In this document: in pieces, positions 40,729 through 49,249 of the stretch
Layout of the letters: the number at the start of each line of letters is the position of its first letter
Numbering within the stretch: position 1 is the stretch's first letter
Made by a program: the position numbers and the translations under genes
Notes under the pieces: model-generated
What the model was told of the DNA's origin: nothing
Seen by the model: only the letters and a program-made list of their open reading frames with translations
Databases searched by the model: none
Assembly (NCBI RefSeq): GCF_014779655.1
Contig: NZ_JACXYX010000016.1
Span: 1-64,000, forward strand
DNA: 64,000 nucleotides
Origin: Nocardioides ganghwensis
GTDB lineage: Bacteria; Actinomycetota; Actinomycetes; Propionibacteriales; Nocardioidaceae
Reading direction: 5' to 3'

Positions 40729-41297
40729 CACAGGGCTCCTCGGTCCTGGTCGGCCGGCCAGGCCGGCAGGTCGGGCAGGGCGAGCCAGGCGTCCCACGTC
40801 AGGTCGCGCCCGACGTAGCGCGGCTGCCGGAGCGGCCAGCTGGCCGCGATCCAGGCGGGCACGAGCGCGTCGAGCGCGGCCTCGAGGTCGCTGCCGACGA
40901 GCTCGTCGACGACCCACCAGGAGATCTCGGCATCCGCGCCGACCTTCTCCGGCGGATCGACGTAGACGCAGCCGAGCAGCCGCGTCTCGGCGGTGTCGAA
41001 GAGGGCGTAGTTGAACGACTCGTGGGCGACGATCTCGGCCTCGTGCCGGGCCAGGTCGGCCAGGTCCTCGTCACGGGTCATCGCGACCGGCGGCCAGCCC
41101 CAGGCCCGGCCGTAGATCGACCACAGCCGGTCACGAGACCCGTGCACGGCGGGAAGGTCCAGGTCCACGTCGGTGGCGCGGATCGGGCGCAGGTGGTGGC
41201 CGTCGTCGACCGGGACGTGGACGGGGTGGGTCCAGTCGGCCGGCAGCCAGCGGGCGTCGGCGCTCGCGTCGGTGGCGTCGGTGGTGGTGCTGCTCAT
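40728..41297 (-). CDS. GNAT family N-acetyltransferase
   Basis: A 189-residue protein with the GNAT outline: an N-terminal L-R-P-I-R-A-T-D-V-D-L-D acceptor-side strand, Y-A-L-F-D-T-A-E-T-R-L-L-G-C-V-Y-V-D-P (beta 4) and W-W-V-V-D-E-L (beta 5) before the expected CoA loop. The Q/R-x-x-G-x-G/A loop is not clear, so activity is uncertain. It lies first in an operon with two large secreted proteins, an unusual partner for an acetyltransferase. GGGAG about nine bases upstream supports ATG 41297. The preceding gap holds the SARP-type heptads. Confidence 0.7.
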   Translation of the reverse strand: MSSTTTDATDASADARWLPADWTHPVHVPVDDGHHLRPIRATDVDLDLPAVHGSRDRLWSIYGRAWGWPPVAMTRDEDLADLARHEAEIVAHESFNYALFDTAETRLLGCVYVDPPEKVGADAEISWWVVDELVGSDLEAALDALVPAWIAASWPLRQPRYVGRDLTWDAWLALPDLPAWPADQDRGAL

Positions 41298-41365
41298 GGC
41301 GTCGGTCTCCCGGCGGTCGGTGCCCCGGCGGACCTCGCCGGGAGCAGCAACGGTGACGGGACGCC

Positions 41366-41414
41366 CTTGCGGTTCCCCTGCGGCTGGCTTGCGGGACCTT
41401 GCGGGCTCCTGCCC
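41366..41414. promoter_or_regulatory. SARP-box: heptamer direct repeats at 10-11 bp spacing
   Basis: CTTGCGG (41366), CCTGCGG (41377), CTTGCGG (41388), CTTGCGG (41398) and a weaker CCTGCCC (41408) start at steps of 11, 11, 10 and 10 bp. SARP regulators bind 7-bp direct repeats with about 4-bp spacers, one per helical turn. The array lies 69-117 bases upstream of the GNAT gene and immediately after the SARP gene stop. Confidence 0.7.
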
Positions 41415-41425
41415 GCGGGCGCGGC

Positions 41426-44320
41426 TCAGTCGAGCAGGGCGGAGCGCGGCGCGGTGGCGTACGCGACGGTCGGCTCCGCGCCCAGGCCGCGTCCGCGGGC
41501 GACGGCGTCGTCGTACGCCGGGCCGAGGTGCGTGCGCGCGGCGGCGATCGCGTCGGCGAGGAGCTGCTGGTCGGGCTGGTAGTAGCCGTAGACGTTCGAG
41601 CCGACGGACTCGCGCAGTCGCGCCGCGGACCCGTGCAGCACCGCGACCCGCTCGTGGTCCCCCTCCTGCGACTCCACCACGGCGAGCGCCTCGAGGAAGT
41701 AGGCGAGGTTGGCCATGTCACCGGTGTCCAGGCTCAGCGCGAGTCCCTCCTCGAGCTGTGTACGCGCGGTCGCGAGGTCGCCGACGCTGACCGCCACCTG
41801 GACGGAGGTGAAGAGCGCGATGTAGATGGCCAGCGGGTCGTTGCGGCCGCGGGCAGCGGCGAGCGCCTCCTCGAGGAGCGGCACGGCGTGGTCGGGGAAG
41901 CCGAGCAGGAGCCGGATGGTGGCCTGCCAGATGTGCGCGAGGGTCCACAGCCACTCTCCGGCGAGGCCCGCCTCCTCGGTCAGGCGCACCGTCTCGACGA
42001 ACCGGAGCTCGGCCTCGTCGAGGTGGTTCTCGGCCAGGGCGATCAGCCCCTCACCGGCGAGGTTGTGGGCCTCGCCCTCGAGGTCGCCGGACCCGCGCGC
42101 CAGCCGCACCCCCGTGCACCACGTGCGGGCCAGTGCCATGTCGCCCTGGGCGAAGGTCATGGCACCGAGGGCGGCATGGGCGCGGACGCGGACCGGGTCG
42201 GACACGTCCTGCGCGAGCACTCCCTGCAGCAGCCGGCGGCCGTCGAGCAGCCGACCTCGCAACCACCAGAAGAGCCACAGCGCCCAGGCGGCGCGCCCGG
42301 CCAGGTCGCCCTGGCCGGACGCCAGGGCCCACTCGATCGCGGCGACCAGGTTGGCGTGCTCGCGCTCGGTGGTCGCGAGGGCGTCCCGGGTGCCGTCCCC
42401 GCGGTAGCCGGGCTCGACCTCCTCGGCGAGGCGGAGGAAGTGGGCGAGGTGCGCGTCGCGGGCGTCGCGCTCCTCGTCGGCATCGGCGGCGAGGACCTCG
42501 GCCGCGAACTGCGCCACCGGCTCCAGCAGCCGGAACCGCACCGTCCCGGGGTGGTCGGCGTCGCGCAGCACCAGCGAGTGGGCGACGAGGTCCTCGAGCA
42601 GCCCGAGGGTGTCCCGGGCGTCGCCGAGCACCGCCTCGGCCGCGTCCAGGGTGAAGCCGCCGTGGAAGACGGCCAGCCGCCGGAACAGCTCCCGCTGCTC
42701 GGGCGCCAGCAGCCGGTAGCTCCAGTCGATCGCGCTGCGCATGGTCCGCTGCCGGGCCGGGAGGTCGCGGGCCCCCGACCCCTCCATGACCCGGTCCAGC
42801 CGCTCCCAGATCGCAGCCGGACTCATCAGGTGGGTGCGCGCCGCGGCGAGCTCGATGGCGAGGGGGATGCCGGCGAGCCGGCGGCAGATGCCCGCGATGG
42901 CGGCGGCGTTGTCGGCGGCGACGGCGAAGCCCGGCTGCACCGCACGCGCGCGGTCCACGAACAGCGCCACGGACGCCGACCCCGCGACCGAGGCCGGGGC
43001 GTCGTCGTCGGCGCCAGGGAGGTCGAGGGGCGACAGCTGGTAGTGGAGCTCACCGCGCACCCGCAACGTCGTACGGCTGGTCACCAGCACGCTCAGTCGG
43101 GGGCAGACGGCGACGAGCCGCGCCAGCGCAGGTGCGGCATCGACGACGTGCTCGAAGTTGTCCAGGACCACCAGCACCCGTCGCGAGCGCAGGTGCTGGG
43201 CGACGGCGTCGAGCGGGTCCAGCCCCTCGGCGGCGCTGAGCCCGAAGGCGCGCCCGACGGTCGGGAGCACCAGGTCGGGGTCGGCGATCGGGGCGAGGGA
43301 CACCAGAGCCACACCGTCGGGGAAGGCGTCGCGCGACGCCTCGGCGACCGCGTGTCCGAGCCGGGTCTTGCCCACGCCGCCGACGCCGGTGACCGTGACG
43401 AGCCGCTGGGAGGAGGCGGTCAGCACGTCGCGCAGGTGGGCGACGTCGTGGTCGCGGCCGACGAGCTCGTCGGCGGGCACGACCACCTCGGAGTGCCACA
43501 GCGGTGCGGCCGTCGGGGCGGGGGCGTACGCCGTCGGGGCTGGGGCGTCCGACCCGGCGGGGGTCGCGCCGAGCTCCTCGTCCTGGGCGAGCACCCGTCG
43601 GTGCAGCTCCTGCAGCTCGGGGCCGGGGTCGATGCCGAGCTCCTCGGCCAGCAGCGTGCGCAGCGCGGCGTAGACCTCGAGGGCCTCGGCCTGCCGGCCC
43701 GCCCGGTAGAGGGCCAGCATCTGCTGGCGTCGGAAGGCCTCGCGCAGCGGTTGCTCCGCGACGAGGGCCGGCAGCCGGTCGAGGGCGGGCGCGACCCGGC
43801 CCAGCCCCAGCTCGACGTCGACCACCAGCTCGCAGGCCGCCAGCCGCTGCCCGTCCAGGCGTGCCGCCTCCACCTCGGCGAAGGGCAACCGCACGTCGGC
43901 GTACGCCGGGCCGCGCCACAGCTCCAACGCGGCGTGGAGCAGGTCGTGGGCGGCCGGCAGGTCACCGGCGTCCGTGGCGCTGCGCCCGCGCGCGAGCAGG
44001 TCCTGGAAGCGCGTCGCGTCGACCGCCTCCGGCGGGTCGAAGCGGTAGCCGGGTGGCGCGGTCGCGATGGCGACGTCGATGCCCGCGCCGGAGAGCCGCC
44101 CGCGCAGCCGGGAGATGACCGCGTGGAGGTTGGAGGTGCTGGCACCGCGCCCCACGTCGCCCCAGACCCGCTCGAGGAGCGAGTCGGTGGAGACCACCCG
44201 TCCGGCATCGACGACGAGCGCGGCCAGCACCTCGCGGTGCCGCGGCGAGCCGACGTCCACGGCCTCGCCGTCCGTGTCACGGCGGACCTGCAGCGGCCCC
44301 AGCACCTCGATCACGCGCAC
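41426..44320 (-). CDS. AfsR/SARP-family regulator with NB-ARC and TPR-like region
   Basis: A 964-residue regulator. Residues 1-95 are a winged-helix OmpR-type DNA-binding domain (V-L-G-P-L-Q-V, L-L-E-R-V-W-G, A-P-P-G-Y-R-F); 100-245 are a bacterial transcriptional activation domain (L-W-R-G-P-A-Y-A-D-V, Y-R-A-G-R-Q-A-E-A-L-E-V-Y). An NB-ARC STAND ATPase follows (Walker A T-G-V-G-G-V-G-K-T near 303, Walker B V-L-V-V-L-D-N-F-E-H, G-I-P-L-A-I-E-L-A-A). The C-terminal 400 residues are helical TPR-like repeats. Such proteins control secondary metabolism or surface traits; the likely target is the downstream operon bearing heptad repeats. GTG start at 44320. Confidence 0.9.
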   Translation of the reverse strand: MRVIEVLGPLQVRRDTDGEAVDVGSPRHREVLAALVVDAGRVVSTDSLLERVWGDVGRGASTSNLHAVISRLRGRLSGAGIDVAIATAPPGYRFDPPEAVDATRFQDLLARGRSATDAGDLPAAHDLLHAALELWRGPAYADVRLPFAEVEAARLDGQRLAACELVVDVELGLGRVAPALDRLPALVAEQPLREAFRRQQMLALYRAGRQAEALEVYAALRTLLAEELGIDPGPELQELHRRVLAQDEELGATPAGSDAPAPTAYAPAPTAAPLWHSEVVVPADELVGRDHDVAHLRDVLTASSQRLVTVTGVGGVGKTRLGHAVAEASRDAFPDGVALVSLAPIADPDLVLPTVGRAFGLSAAEGLDPLDAVAQHLRSRRVLVVLDNFEHVVDAAPALARLVAVCPRLSVLVTSRTTLRVRGELHYQLSPLDLPGADDDAPASVAGSASVALFVDRARAVQPGFAVAADNAAAIAGICRRLAGIPLAIELAAARTHLMSPAAIWERLDRVMEGSGARDLPARQRTMRSAIDWSYRLLAPEQRELFRRLAVFHGGFTLDAAEAVLGDARDTLGLLEDLVAHSLVLRDADHPGTVRFRLLEPVAQFAAEVLAADADEERDARDAHLAHFLRLAEEVEPGYRGDGTRDALATTEREHANLVAAIEWALASGQGDLAGRAAWALWLFWWLRGRLLDGRRLLQGVLAQDVSDPVRVRAHAALGAMTFAQGDMALARTWCTGVRLARGSGDLEGEAHNLAGEGLIALAENHLDEAELRFVETVRLTEEAGLAGEWLWTLAHIWQATIRLLLGFPDHAVPLLEEALAAARGRNDPLAIYIALFTSVQVAVSVGDLATARTQLEEGLALSLDTGDMANLAYFLEALAVVESQEGDHERVAVLHGSAARLRESVGSNVYGYYQPDQQLLADAIAAARTHLGPAYDDAVARGRGLGAEPTVAYATAPRSALLD

Positions 44321-44376
44321 CCCCTCGTCGCGGGCAGCATGCTAGGCGGAGGCGGGCGTGCGTGCGCGTGGTTTGC

Positions 44377-45177
44377 TCAGTCGCCGACGCGGCGCAGCCG
44401 CGGCGCCGGCGGGGTGAGGTCGGCGGCGTCGCGGAACGACTCGCCCACCAGCACGGGCACGACCTCGCTCACGTCGCACCGCGCGGCGATCTCGACGTCG
44501 GCGACGAACCCCGCCTCCCCGAGCTCGCGACCGCCCGCGCAGTGGAGCAGGTCGTGGGGCAGCACCGCCGCCTGCCAGGCCGCCATGGCCATGCGGGCCT
44601 CGGGGCTGGCCCCGGCCTCGGCCTCGGCGTCGAGGGCGGTGAGCACCGCACCGGCGCCCCAGAGGTCCTCGACGGCCGGGCGCAGGGTCTCGTCGTGCCA
44701 CCGCTCCCCCGCCGGCACGACCACGACGCTGGCCCCGTCGGCGACCTGCGGGGCGAGCCACCGGGCGACGGCCGCGGCGTTGCGCAGGCAGGCGCCCACG
44801 ACCTGTGCGCCGGAGTCGGCGAGGGCGAAGGCGATCGTGGACCCGTTGGGCGAGGGCAGGACCAGGCGCTCGATCCCGTCGACCTCCGCGAGGCTGGCCG
44901 GGGAGAGCGACACGTGCCGGGCGTCACCGCGCGAGAGCGCCTCGAAGCGGCCGACCGCGAGGGTCGCGCCGTGGCGCACCGCGTGCTCGGCGGCGCGCGA
45001 GTCGCGCCAGCGGAAGGGGAAGACCTCGATGCCCCGCTCGACCGCGACGCTCAGGGTGGTGGTGAAGGACAGCACGTCGACCACGACGGCGTAGTCCGCG
45101 GACACCGCCTCCGCACCCGTCGGTCCCCACTCCATGCGGAGCCGGTAGGTGGACTGGTCGTGTCCCGGCAGCGTCAC
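44377..45177 (-). CDS. 2-phosphosulfolactate phosphatase (ComB) family protein
   Basis: A 266-residue protein of the ComB fold, which in coenzyme M synthesis dephosphorylates 2-phosphosulfolactate. Characteristic segments are V-V-V-D-V-L-S-F-T-T-T-L-S-V-A, L-P-S-P-N-G-S-T and G-A-C-L-R-N-A-A-A-V-A. ComB homologues are widespread in bacteria that lack coenzyme M, so the real substrate here is unknown. A GTG start at 45177 gives an N-terminal strand (S-T-Y-R-L-R-M-E-W-G). Stand-alone gene between the SARP regulator and the stress-protein gene. Confidence 0.85.
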   Translation of the reverse strand: MTLPGHDQSTYRLRMEWGPTGAEAVSADYAVVVDVLSFTTTLSVAVERGIEVFPFRWRDSRAAEHAVRHGATLAVGRFEALSRGDARHVSLSPASLAEVDGIERLVLPSPNGSTIAFALADSGAQVVGACLRNAAAVARWLAPQVADGASVVVVPAGERWHDETLRPAVEDLWGAGAVLTALDAEAEAGASPEARMAMAAWQAAVLPHDLLHCAGGRELGEAGFVADVEIAARCDVSEVVPVLVGESFRDAADLTPPAPRLRRVGD

Positions 45178-45249
45178 CCGGACATTGAACAGCGCCGGAG
45201 CCGCGATGGTGGAAACGGTGGGGCGTCGTACGGCGTCGGTCGACGCACG

Positions 45250-45708
45250 TCACTCCGGGCCGTTGGGGATCACCAGCACCGGGACGGGCGAGTGGCGTAC
45301 GACCTGGGTGGCCGTGGAGCCGAAGCGGAGGCCCTTGAACCCGCCGGCGCCGCGGGTGCCGACGACGAGCATCTCGGCGCCCGCCGCGGCGTCGATGAGG
45401 CGCTCGGTCGCCTGGCCGCGCAGCGCGTAGAGCTGGACGTCGACGTCGTCGGCCAGGCCGGCGGCGACGCAGTCGGCCTTGAGGTCGGCGATGACGGCCT
45501 GCTCGAACTCGGCGAAGGGAGGCACGTAGCCGCCCACCATGGTGTCCGGGCGGGGCGCCGTCGTCACGTTCCACACGCGCACGACGTGGAGGGTGACCCC
45601 CAGCCGGCGCGCGAGGTCGCCGGCGCGACGTACGACGGGGCCGGAGGCGCGTGAGCCGTCGTGCCCCACGACGATGCCGCCGGTGATGTGGGCTTCCTTC
45701 CTGACCAT
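45250..45708 (-). CDS. Universal stress protein (UspA family)
   Basis: A 152-residue single-domain Usp of the ATP-binding subtype: I-V-V-G-H-D-G-S at the N-terminus and the C-terminal signature G-T-R-G-x(2)-G-F-K-G-L-R-F-G-S-T-A-T-Q-V (G-2x-G-9x-G-S/T). The V-V-R-H-S-P-V-P-V-L-V-I-P ending is typical. These proteins bind ATP and aid survival under stress, often induced by hypoxia in actinobacteria. The promoter is clear: CTGACA (45738-45743), 17-bp spacer, TAGGCT and a leaderless ATG. Confidence 0.92.
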   Translation of the reverse strand: MVRKEAHITGGIVVGHDGSRASGPVVRRAGDLARRLGVTLHVVRVWNVTTAPRPDTMVGGYVPPFAEFEQAVIADLKADCVAAGLADDVDVQLYALRGQATERLIDAAAGAEMLVVGTRGAGGFKGLRFGSTATQVVRHSPVPVLVIPNGPE

Positions 45709-45714
45709 GCCACC

Positions 45715-45743
45715 AGCCTAGGGAGCCGCCGCGCCCCTGTCAG
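45715..45743 (-). promoter_or_regulatory. Promoter of universal stress protein gene
   Basis: The -35 CTGACA (45738-45743) is 17 bases from the -10 TAGGCT (45715-45720), which ends six bases before ATG 45708. This is one of the best sigma-70-like promoters in the window. Confidence 0.65.
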
Positions 45744-45754
45744 GGGGCCGAAGG

Positions 45755-47698
45755 TCACCAGATCCGGACGCGACCCTCCGGCTCGAGCCACAGCCCGTCG
45801 CCCGGCTCGGTCCCGAAGACCTCGTGGAACTCGTCGAGGTTGCGCACGATGTTGGCGCGGAACTCCGCCGGGCTGTGCGGGTCGATGGTGAGGTACTGGA
45901 GCTCCTGCTCCTTGCGGCGCTTGGTGCGCCACACGTGGCTCCAGTTGAGGAACAGCGTGCGCCGGTCCTCGACCGAGGCCTCGCCGCCCCGGCTGATGAC
46001 GTAGGCCTTGTGGGCGATGGTCAGGCCGCCGAGGTCGCCGATGTTCTCACCGACGGTGAGGCTGCCGTTGACGTGCTCGCCCGGGAGGTTGCGCGGCTCG
46101 AAGGCGTCGTACTGGGCGATCAGCGCCTGCGACTTGGCCTCGAAGGCGGCCTTGTCGTCGGCGGTCCACCAGTCGTGCAGGTTGCCGTCGCCGTCGTACT
46201 GCGCGCCCTGGTCGTCGAAGCCGTGGCCGATCTCGTGGCCGATGACGGCACCGATGCCGCCGTAGTTCTCGGCGTCGTCGGCGTCGGGGCTGAAGAAGGG
46301 CGGCTGCAGGATCGCGGCCGGGAAGCAGATCTCGTTGGTGCCGGGGTGGTAGTAGGCGTTGACGGTCTGGGGCAGCATCAGCCACTCGTCGCGGTCGACG
46401 GGCTGGCCGACCTTCGCGAGCTGGCGGTCGGTCTCGAACGCCGACGCCGACGCCACGTTGCCCATCAGGTCGTCTGCGGAGATCGTCAGCGCGGAGTAGT
46501 CGCGGAACTCCTCCGGGTAGCCGATCTTGGGGTAGAAGCGGTCGAGCTTGTCGTAGGCCTTCTGCTTGGTGTCCTCGCCCATCCAGTCGAGCGCCTCGAT
46601 CGAGCGGCGGTAGGCCGTGACGAGGTTGGCGACCAGCTCGTCCATCATCTGCTTGGACGTCGGCGGGAAGTGGCGGGCGACGTAGACCTTGCCGACCGAC
46701 TCGCCGATCGCGCCCTCGACGAAGTCGACGCCGCGCTTCCAGCGGGCCCGCAGCTCGGGGGTGCCGTTGAGGGTGCGGCCGTAGAAGTCGAAGTTGGCCT
46801 CGACGAACTCGTCGGGCAGGTAGGGCGCGGAGCTGCGGACGACGCGGACGTGGAGGATGTCGCGCCAGGTCTCGATCGGCGTCTCGTCCAGCACCGTGGA
46901 CAGGTGGGAGAAGAAGTCGGGCTGCATCACGATCGAGCGGCGCAGCGTCTCCTCGGTGCCGCCGAGGCCGGTGACGTAGGTGATCCAGTCGAAGGCCGGG
47001 CAGAGCTCGCGCAGCTCCTCGAGGCTCTTGTGGTTGGTCGTCTTCTGCACGTCGCGCGTCTCGGCGGCCTCCCAGTGGCCCTCGGCCAGGCGCGACTCGT
47101 ACGCCAGCACGCGCGCCGCCGCGCCCGCCGGGTCGTCGTGCTCGCTGAGGGTGAGCAGCGTGGTGAGGTAGGCGAGGTACTTCTCGCGGATCTCGGCGAA
47201 CTTGTCCTCGCGGTAGTAGGACTCGTCGGGCAGGCCGAGGCCGCCCTGGGCGAGGTAGACGATGTTCTTGGAGGCGTCGGCCCGGTCGGGGGTGATGTAG
47301 GAGCCGAACAGGCCCGGTCCGCCGATGCGCTCGAACATGCCGAGGAAGGCCGCCAGCTCGGTGAGGTCGGAGACGCGGTGGGCGCGGTCGAGCAGGCCGC
47401 GGATCGGCTCCAGGCCCTTCGCGGCGATCGTCTCGGTGTCCATGAAGGAGGCGTAGAGGTCACCGATCTTGCGCTCGTCCTCGTCGAGCTCGTCGGCCGG
47501 CCGGTCGGCGAGCTCGGTGATGATGTCGCGGACCTGCTGCTCGGCGGCGTCGGCGAGCGCGATGAACGCGCCCCAGCTCGACTTGTCGGAGGGGATCTCC
47601 GTCTCGTCGAGCCAGCGGCCGTTGACGTGGCCGAACAGGTCGTCCTGCGGGCGGATGTCGGGGTTCATGCCGTCGCGGGCAGCGTCGAGGATCGTCAC
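45755..47698 (-). CDS. M13 family metallopeptidase (neprilysin/PepO-like)
   Basis: A 647-residue zinc endopeptidase. The zinc motif is G-H-E-I-G-H-G-F-D (H-E-x-x-H), with the downstream Glu in E-N-I-G-D-L-G-G-L. The substrate-binding N-A-Y-Y-H-P-G-T-N-E-I motif and the C-terminal R-x-x-x-x-L-x-N-x-x-E-F-H-E-V-F-G are present. There is no signal peptide or membrane anchor, so it is cytoplasmic like bacterial PepO, degrading short peptides. Its GTG start has TAGGGT six bases upstream (leaderless). Confidence 0.93.
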   Translation of the reverse strand: MTILDAARDGMNPDIRPQDDLFGHVNGRWLDETEIPSDKSSWGAFIALADAAEQQVRDIITELADRPADELDEDERKIGDLYASFMDTETIAAKGLEPIRGLLDRAHRVSDLTELAAFLGMFERIGGPGLFGSYITPDRADASKNIVYLAQGGLGLPDESYYREDKFAEIREKYLAYLTTLLTLSEHDDPAGAAARVLAYESRLAEGHWEAAETRDVQKTTNHKSLEELRELCPAFDWITYVTGLGGTEETLRRSIVMQPDFFSHLSTVLDETPIETWRDILHVRVVRSSAPYLPDEFVEANFDFYGRTLNGTPELRARWKRGVDFVEGAIGESVGKVYVARHFPPTSKQMMDELVANLVTAYRRSIEALDWMGEDTKQKAYDKLDRFYPKIGYPEEFRDYSALTISADDLMGNVASASAFETDRQLAKVGQPVDRDEWLMLPQTVNAYYHPGTNEICFPAAILQPPFFSPDADDAENYGGIGAVIGHEIGHGFDDQGAQYDGDGNLHDWWTADDKAAFEAKSQALIAQYDAFEPRNLPGEHVNGSLTVGENIGDLGGLTIAHKAYVISRGGEASVEDRRTLFLNWSHVWRTKRRKEQELQYLTIDPHSPAEFRANIVRNLDEFHEVFGTEPGDGLWLEPEGRVRIW

Positions 47699-47704
47699 GC
47701 GCCG

Positions 47705-47710
47705 ACCCTA
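47705..47710 (-). promoter_or_regulatory. -10 element of M13 peptidase gene, leaderless
   Basis: TAGGGT, six bases, then GTG 47698. Confidence 0.5.
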
Positions 47711-47841
47711 ACCCCGGCACCCAGACGCGAAGGTGACACCCGTCTCGCCGCACTGGTCCAGACCACGTGCTGGCACCCCTGCCAAACCCACCCGGATGGG
47801 TGAGGCTGGGGAGTCTTGGACGGATTCGATCGGGAGGACCC

Positions 47842-49248
47842 ATGTTCCGACGCACGCGCACGCTCGCCCTGCTCGCCGCCGGCGGCCTCGTCGCCACCAC
47901 GCTGGCCGCCCCACCGGGGAGCGCCGGGACCGCCGAGCGGGTCGGCACCCGGTCGTGGAGCCCGCTGACGGCCAGCGCCTCACCCAACTTCGCCCAGGCG
48001 GCGGTCGCCCGTACGGCGGACGGCACCCAGCACGTCGTGTGGATCGTCGACAACCCCGACGGCACCCACAACTACGAGCACACCACGATCTCCCCGAGCG
48101 GCTCGCAGGGGCCGGTGACCCGCGTCCTCCCCACCAGCTGGGCCCAGCTCAGCACGCCGGTCGACCTCGGGGTCAACGCCGACGGCAGCCTCCGCCTGGC
48201 GTTCCGCGGCACGATCGACGGCAACACCGCCAACTTCTTCACCTACAAGGGCGTCTACACCGCCGTCTCGGTCGACGGCGGCTCCTCGTGGGTCGTGCCC
48301 CGCGAGGTGCTGGCCCGGAGCAACAGCGACGGCGGCGTCACGATGGCGTACACCCCCGACGGCACGCCGATCACGGGCTACGGCGACACCGGCGGGTTCC
48401 ACTGGAACGTCGGAGCCGTCCCCGAGGCCGCGGTGCCGACCGCGACGGTGCAGGAGTTCACCGACCACGACGCCTACGGCGCGTCCCTGGTCCGGTCCGG
48501 GTCGTCCGTCTACGTCGTCTACCAGTCCATCCGCGGTGCGGGGATCTACGCCCGGCAGGTCTGGCCGTCCCTCGGCGCAGCGGTCAAGGCCCCCGGCGCC
48601 TACACCAACCCGGGCCAGCCCATGGCCGTGGTGGACCGTCCCGGCGTCGGCGTGGTCGCGGCCTACACGATCGACTCGCGGGTCGTGCTGTGGGACGTCT
48701 TCGCCAACCGCATCCACCGCGTACGCGGGATGGACGGCCCCAACAACGTCTCGCTCGCGGTGCTGCCGGACGGGCACCTGTGGCTGGCCGCGCAGGGACC
48801 CATCGGCTACACGCCCCGCGTGTCGCGGGTCTCGGCGCGGGGCTGGACCGTCGACCGCAGGCCGACCCTCCTCGACGACCTCTACAGCACCTTCGGGCTC
48901 GAGGTCAGCAGTGCGGGCGCGCTGCGCTCCGAGCTGATGCTGACCGGCAACGACGCCGGCGACCCGAGCCGGGTCCACGCGATGTCGGCGCTGGCCCGGA
49001 TGACGCTGCGCACCACGCCGGGCCGGTGGCGGGTCGGCCGGGCGCAGCGGGTCGTCCTCAAGGTCACCGACGTCGACGGCGGGGTGGCCCGGGTGAAGGT
49101 CCGCGCCGGCGGCCGCCGCTGCACCACCAACGGTGCCGGACGCTGCTCGATCCGGTTCCCCGGCCAGGCCCGTCCTGGACGGATCACCGTCCGGGCGACC
49201 AAGCGCAGCTACTACCCCGAGAATGCGAGGCTGCGCGTGGTGCGCTGA
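47842..49248 (+). CDS. Secreted beta-propeller-like protein
   Basis: A 468-residue exported protein with a signal peptide (M-F-R-R-T-R-T-L, A-A-P-P-G-S-A-G cleavage near 30). Residues 40-390 show repeated V-x-x-D-G-x-x-x-V-V-W and S-x-D-G-G-S-S-W (Asp-box-like) motifs, suggesting a sialidase-type beta propeller without obvious catalytic arginines. The C-terminal 90 residues are a basic Ig-like domain (R-A-Q-R-V-V-L-K-V-T-D). GGGAGGA seven bases before ATG 47842 supports the start. Probably a surface or matrix-binding protein; function not known. Confidence 0.65.
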   Translation: MFRRTRTLALLAAGGLVATTLAAPPGSAGTAERVGTRSWSPLTASASPNFAQAAVARTADGTQHVVWIVDNPDGTHNYEHTTISPSGSQGPVTRVLPTSWAQLSTPVDLGVNADGSLRLAFRGTIDGNTANFFTYKGVYTAVSVDGGSSWVVPREVLARSNSDGGVTMAYTPDGTPITGYGDTGGFHWNVGAVPEAAVPTATVQEFTDHDAYGASLVRSGSSVYVVYQSIRGAGIYARQVWPSLGAAVKAPGAYTNPGQPMAVVDRPGVGVVAAYTIDSRVVLWDVFANRIHRVRGMDGPNNVSLAVLPDGHLWLAAQGPIGYTPRVSRVSARGWTVDRRPTLLDDLYSTFGLEVSSAGALRSELMLTGNDAGDPSRVHAMSALARMTLRTTPGRWRVGRAQRVVLKVTDVDGGVARVKVRAGGRRCTTNGAGRCSIRFPGQARPGRITVRATKRSYYPENARLRVVR

Positions 49249-49249
49249 G

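Noticed and set aside
41399..45094. A 1231-codon + strand frame, and a 1326-codon one at 50319-54299
   Set aside because: Both run antisense to clear genes (SARP regulator and ComB; M15 peptidase and exporter) and are Arg/Gly/Asp-rich without any domain, typical of G+C-rich third-position effects.
44377..45177. ComB-like gene as evidence for coenzyme M synthesis
   Set aside because: No other coenzyme M gene is present and ComB homologues are widespread in bacteria without the cofactor.
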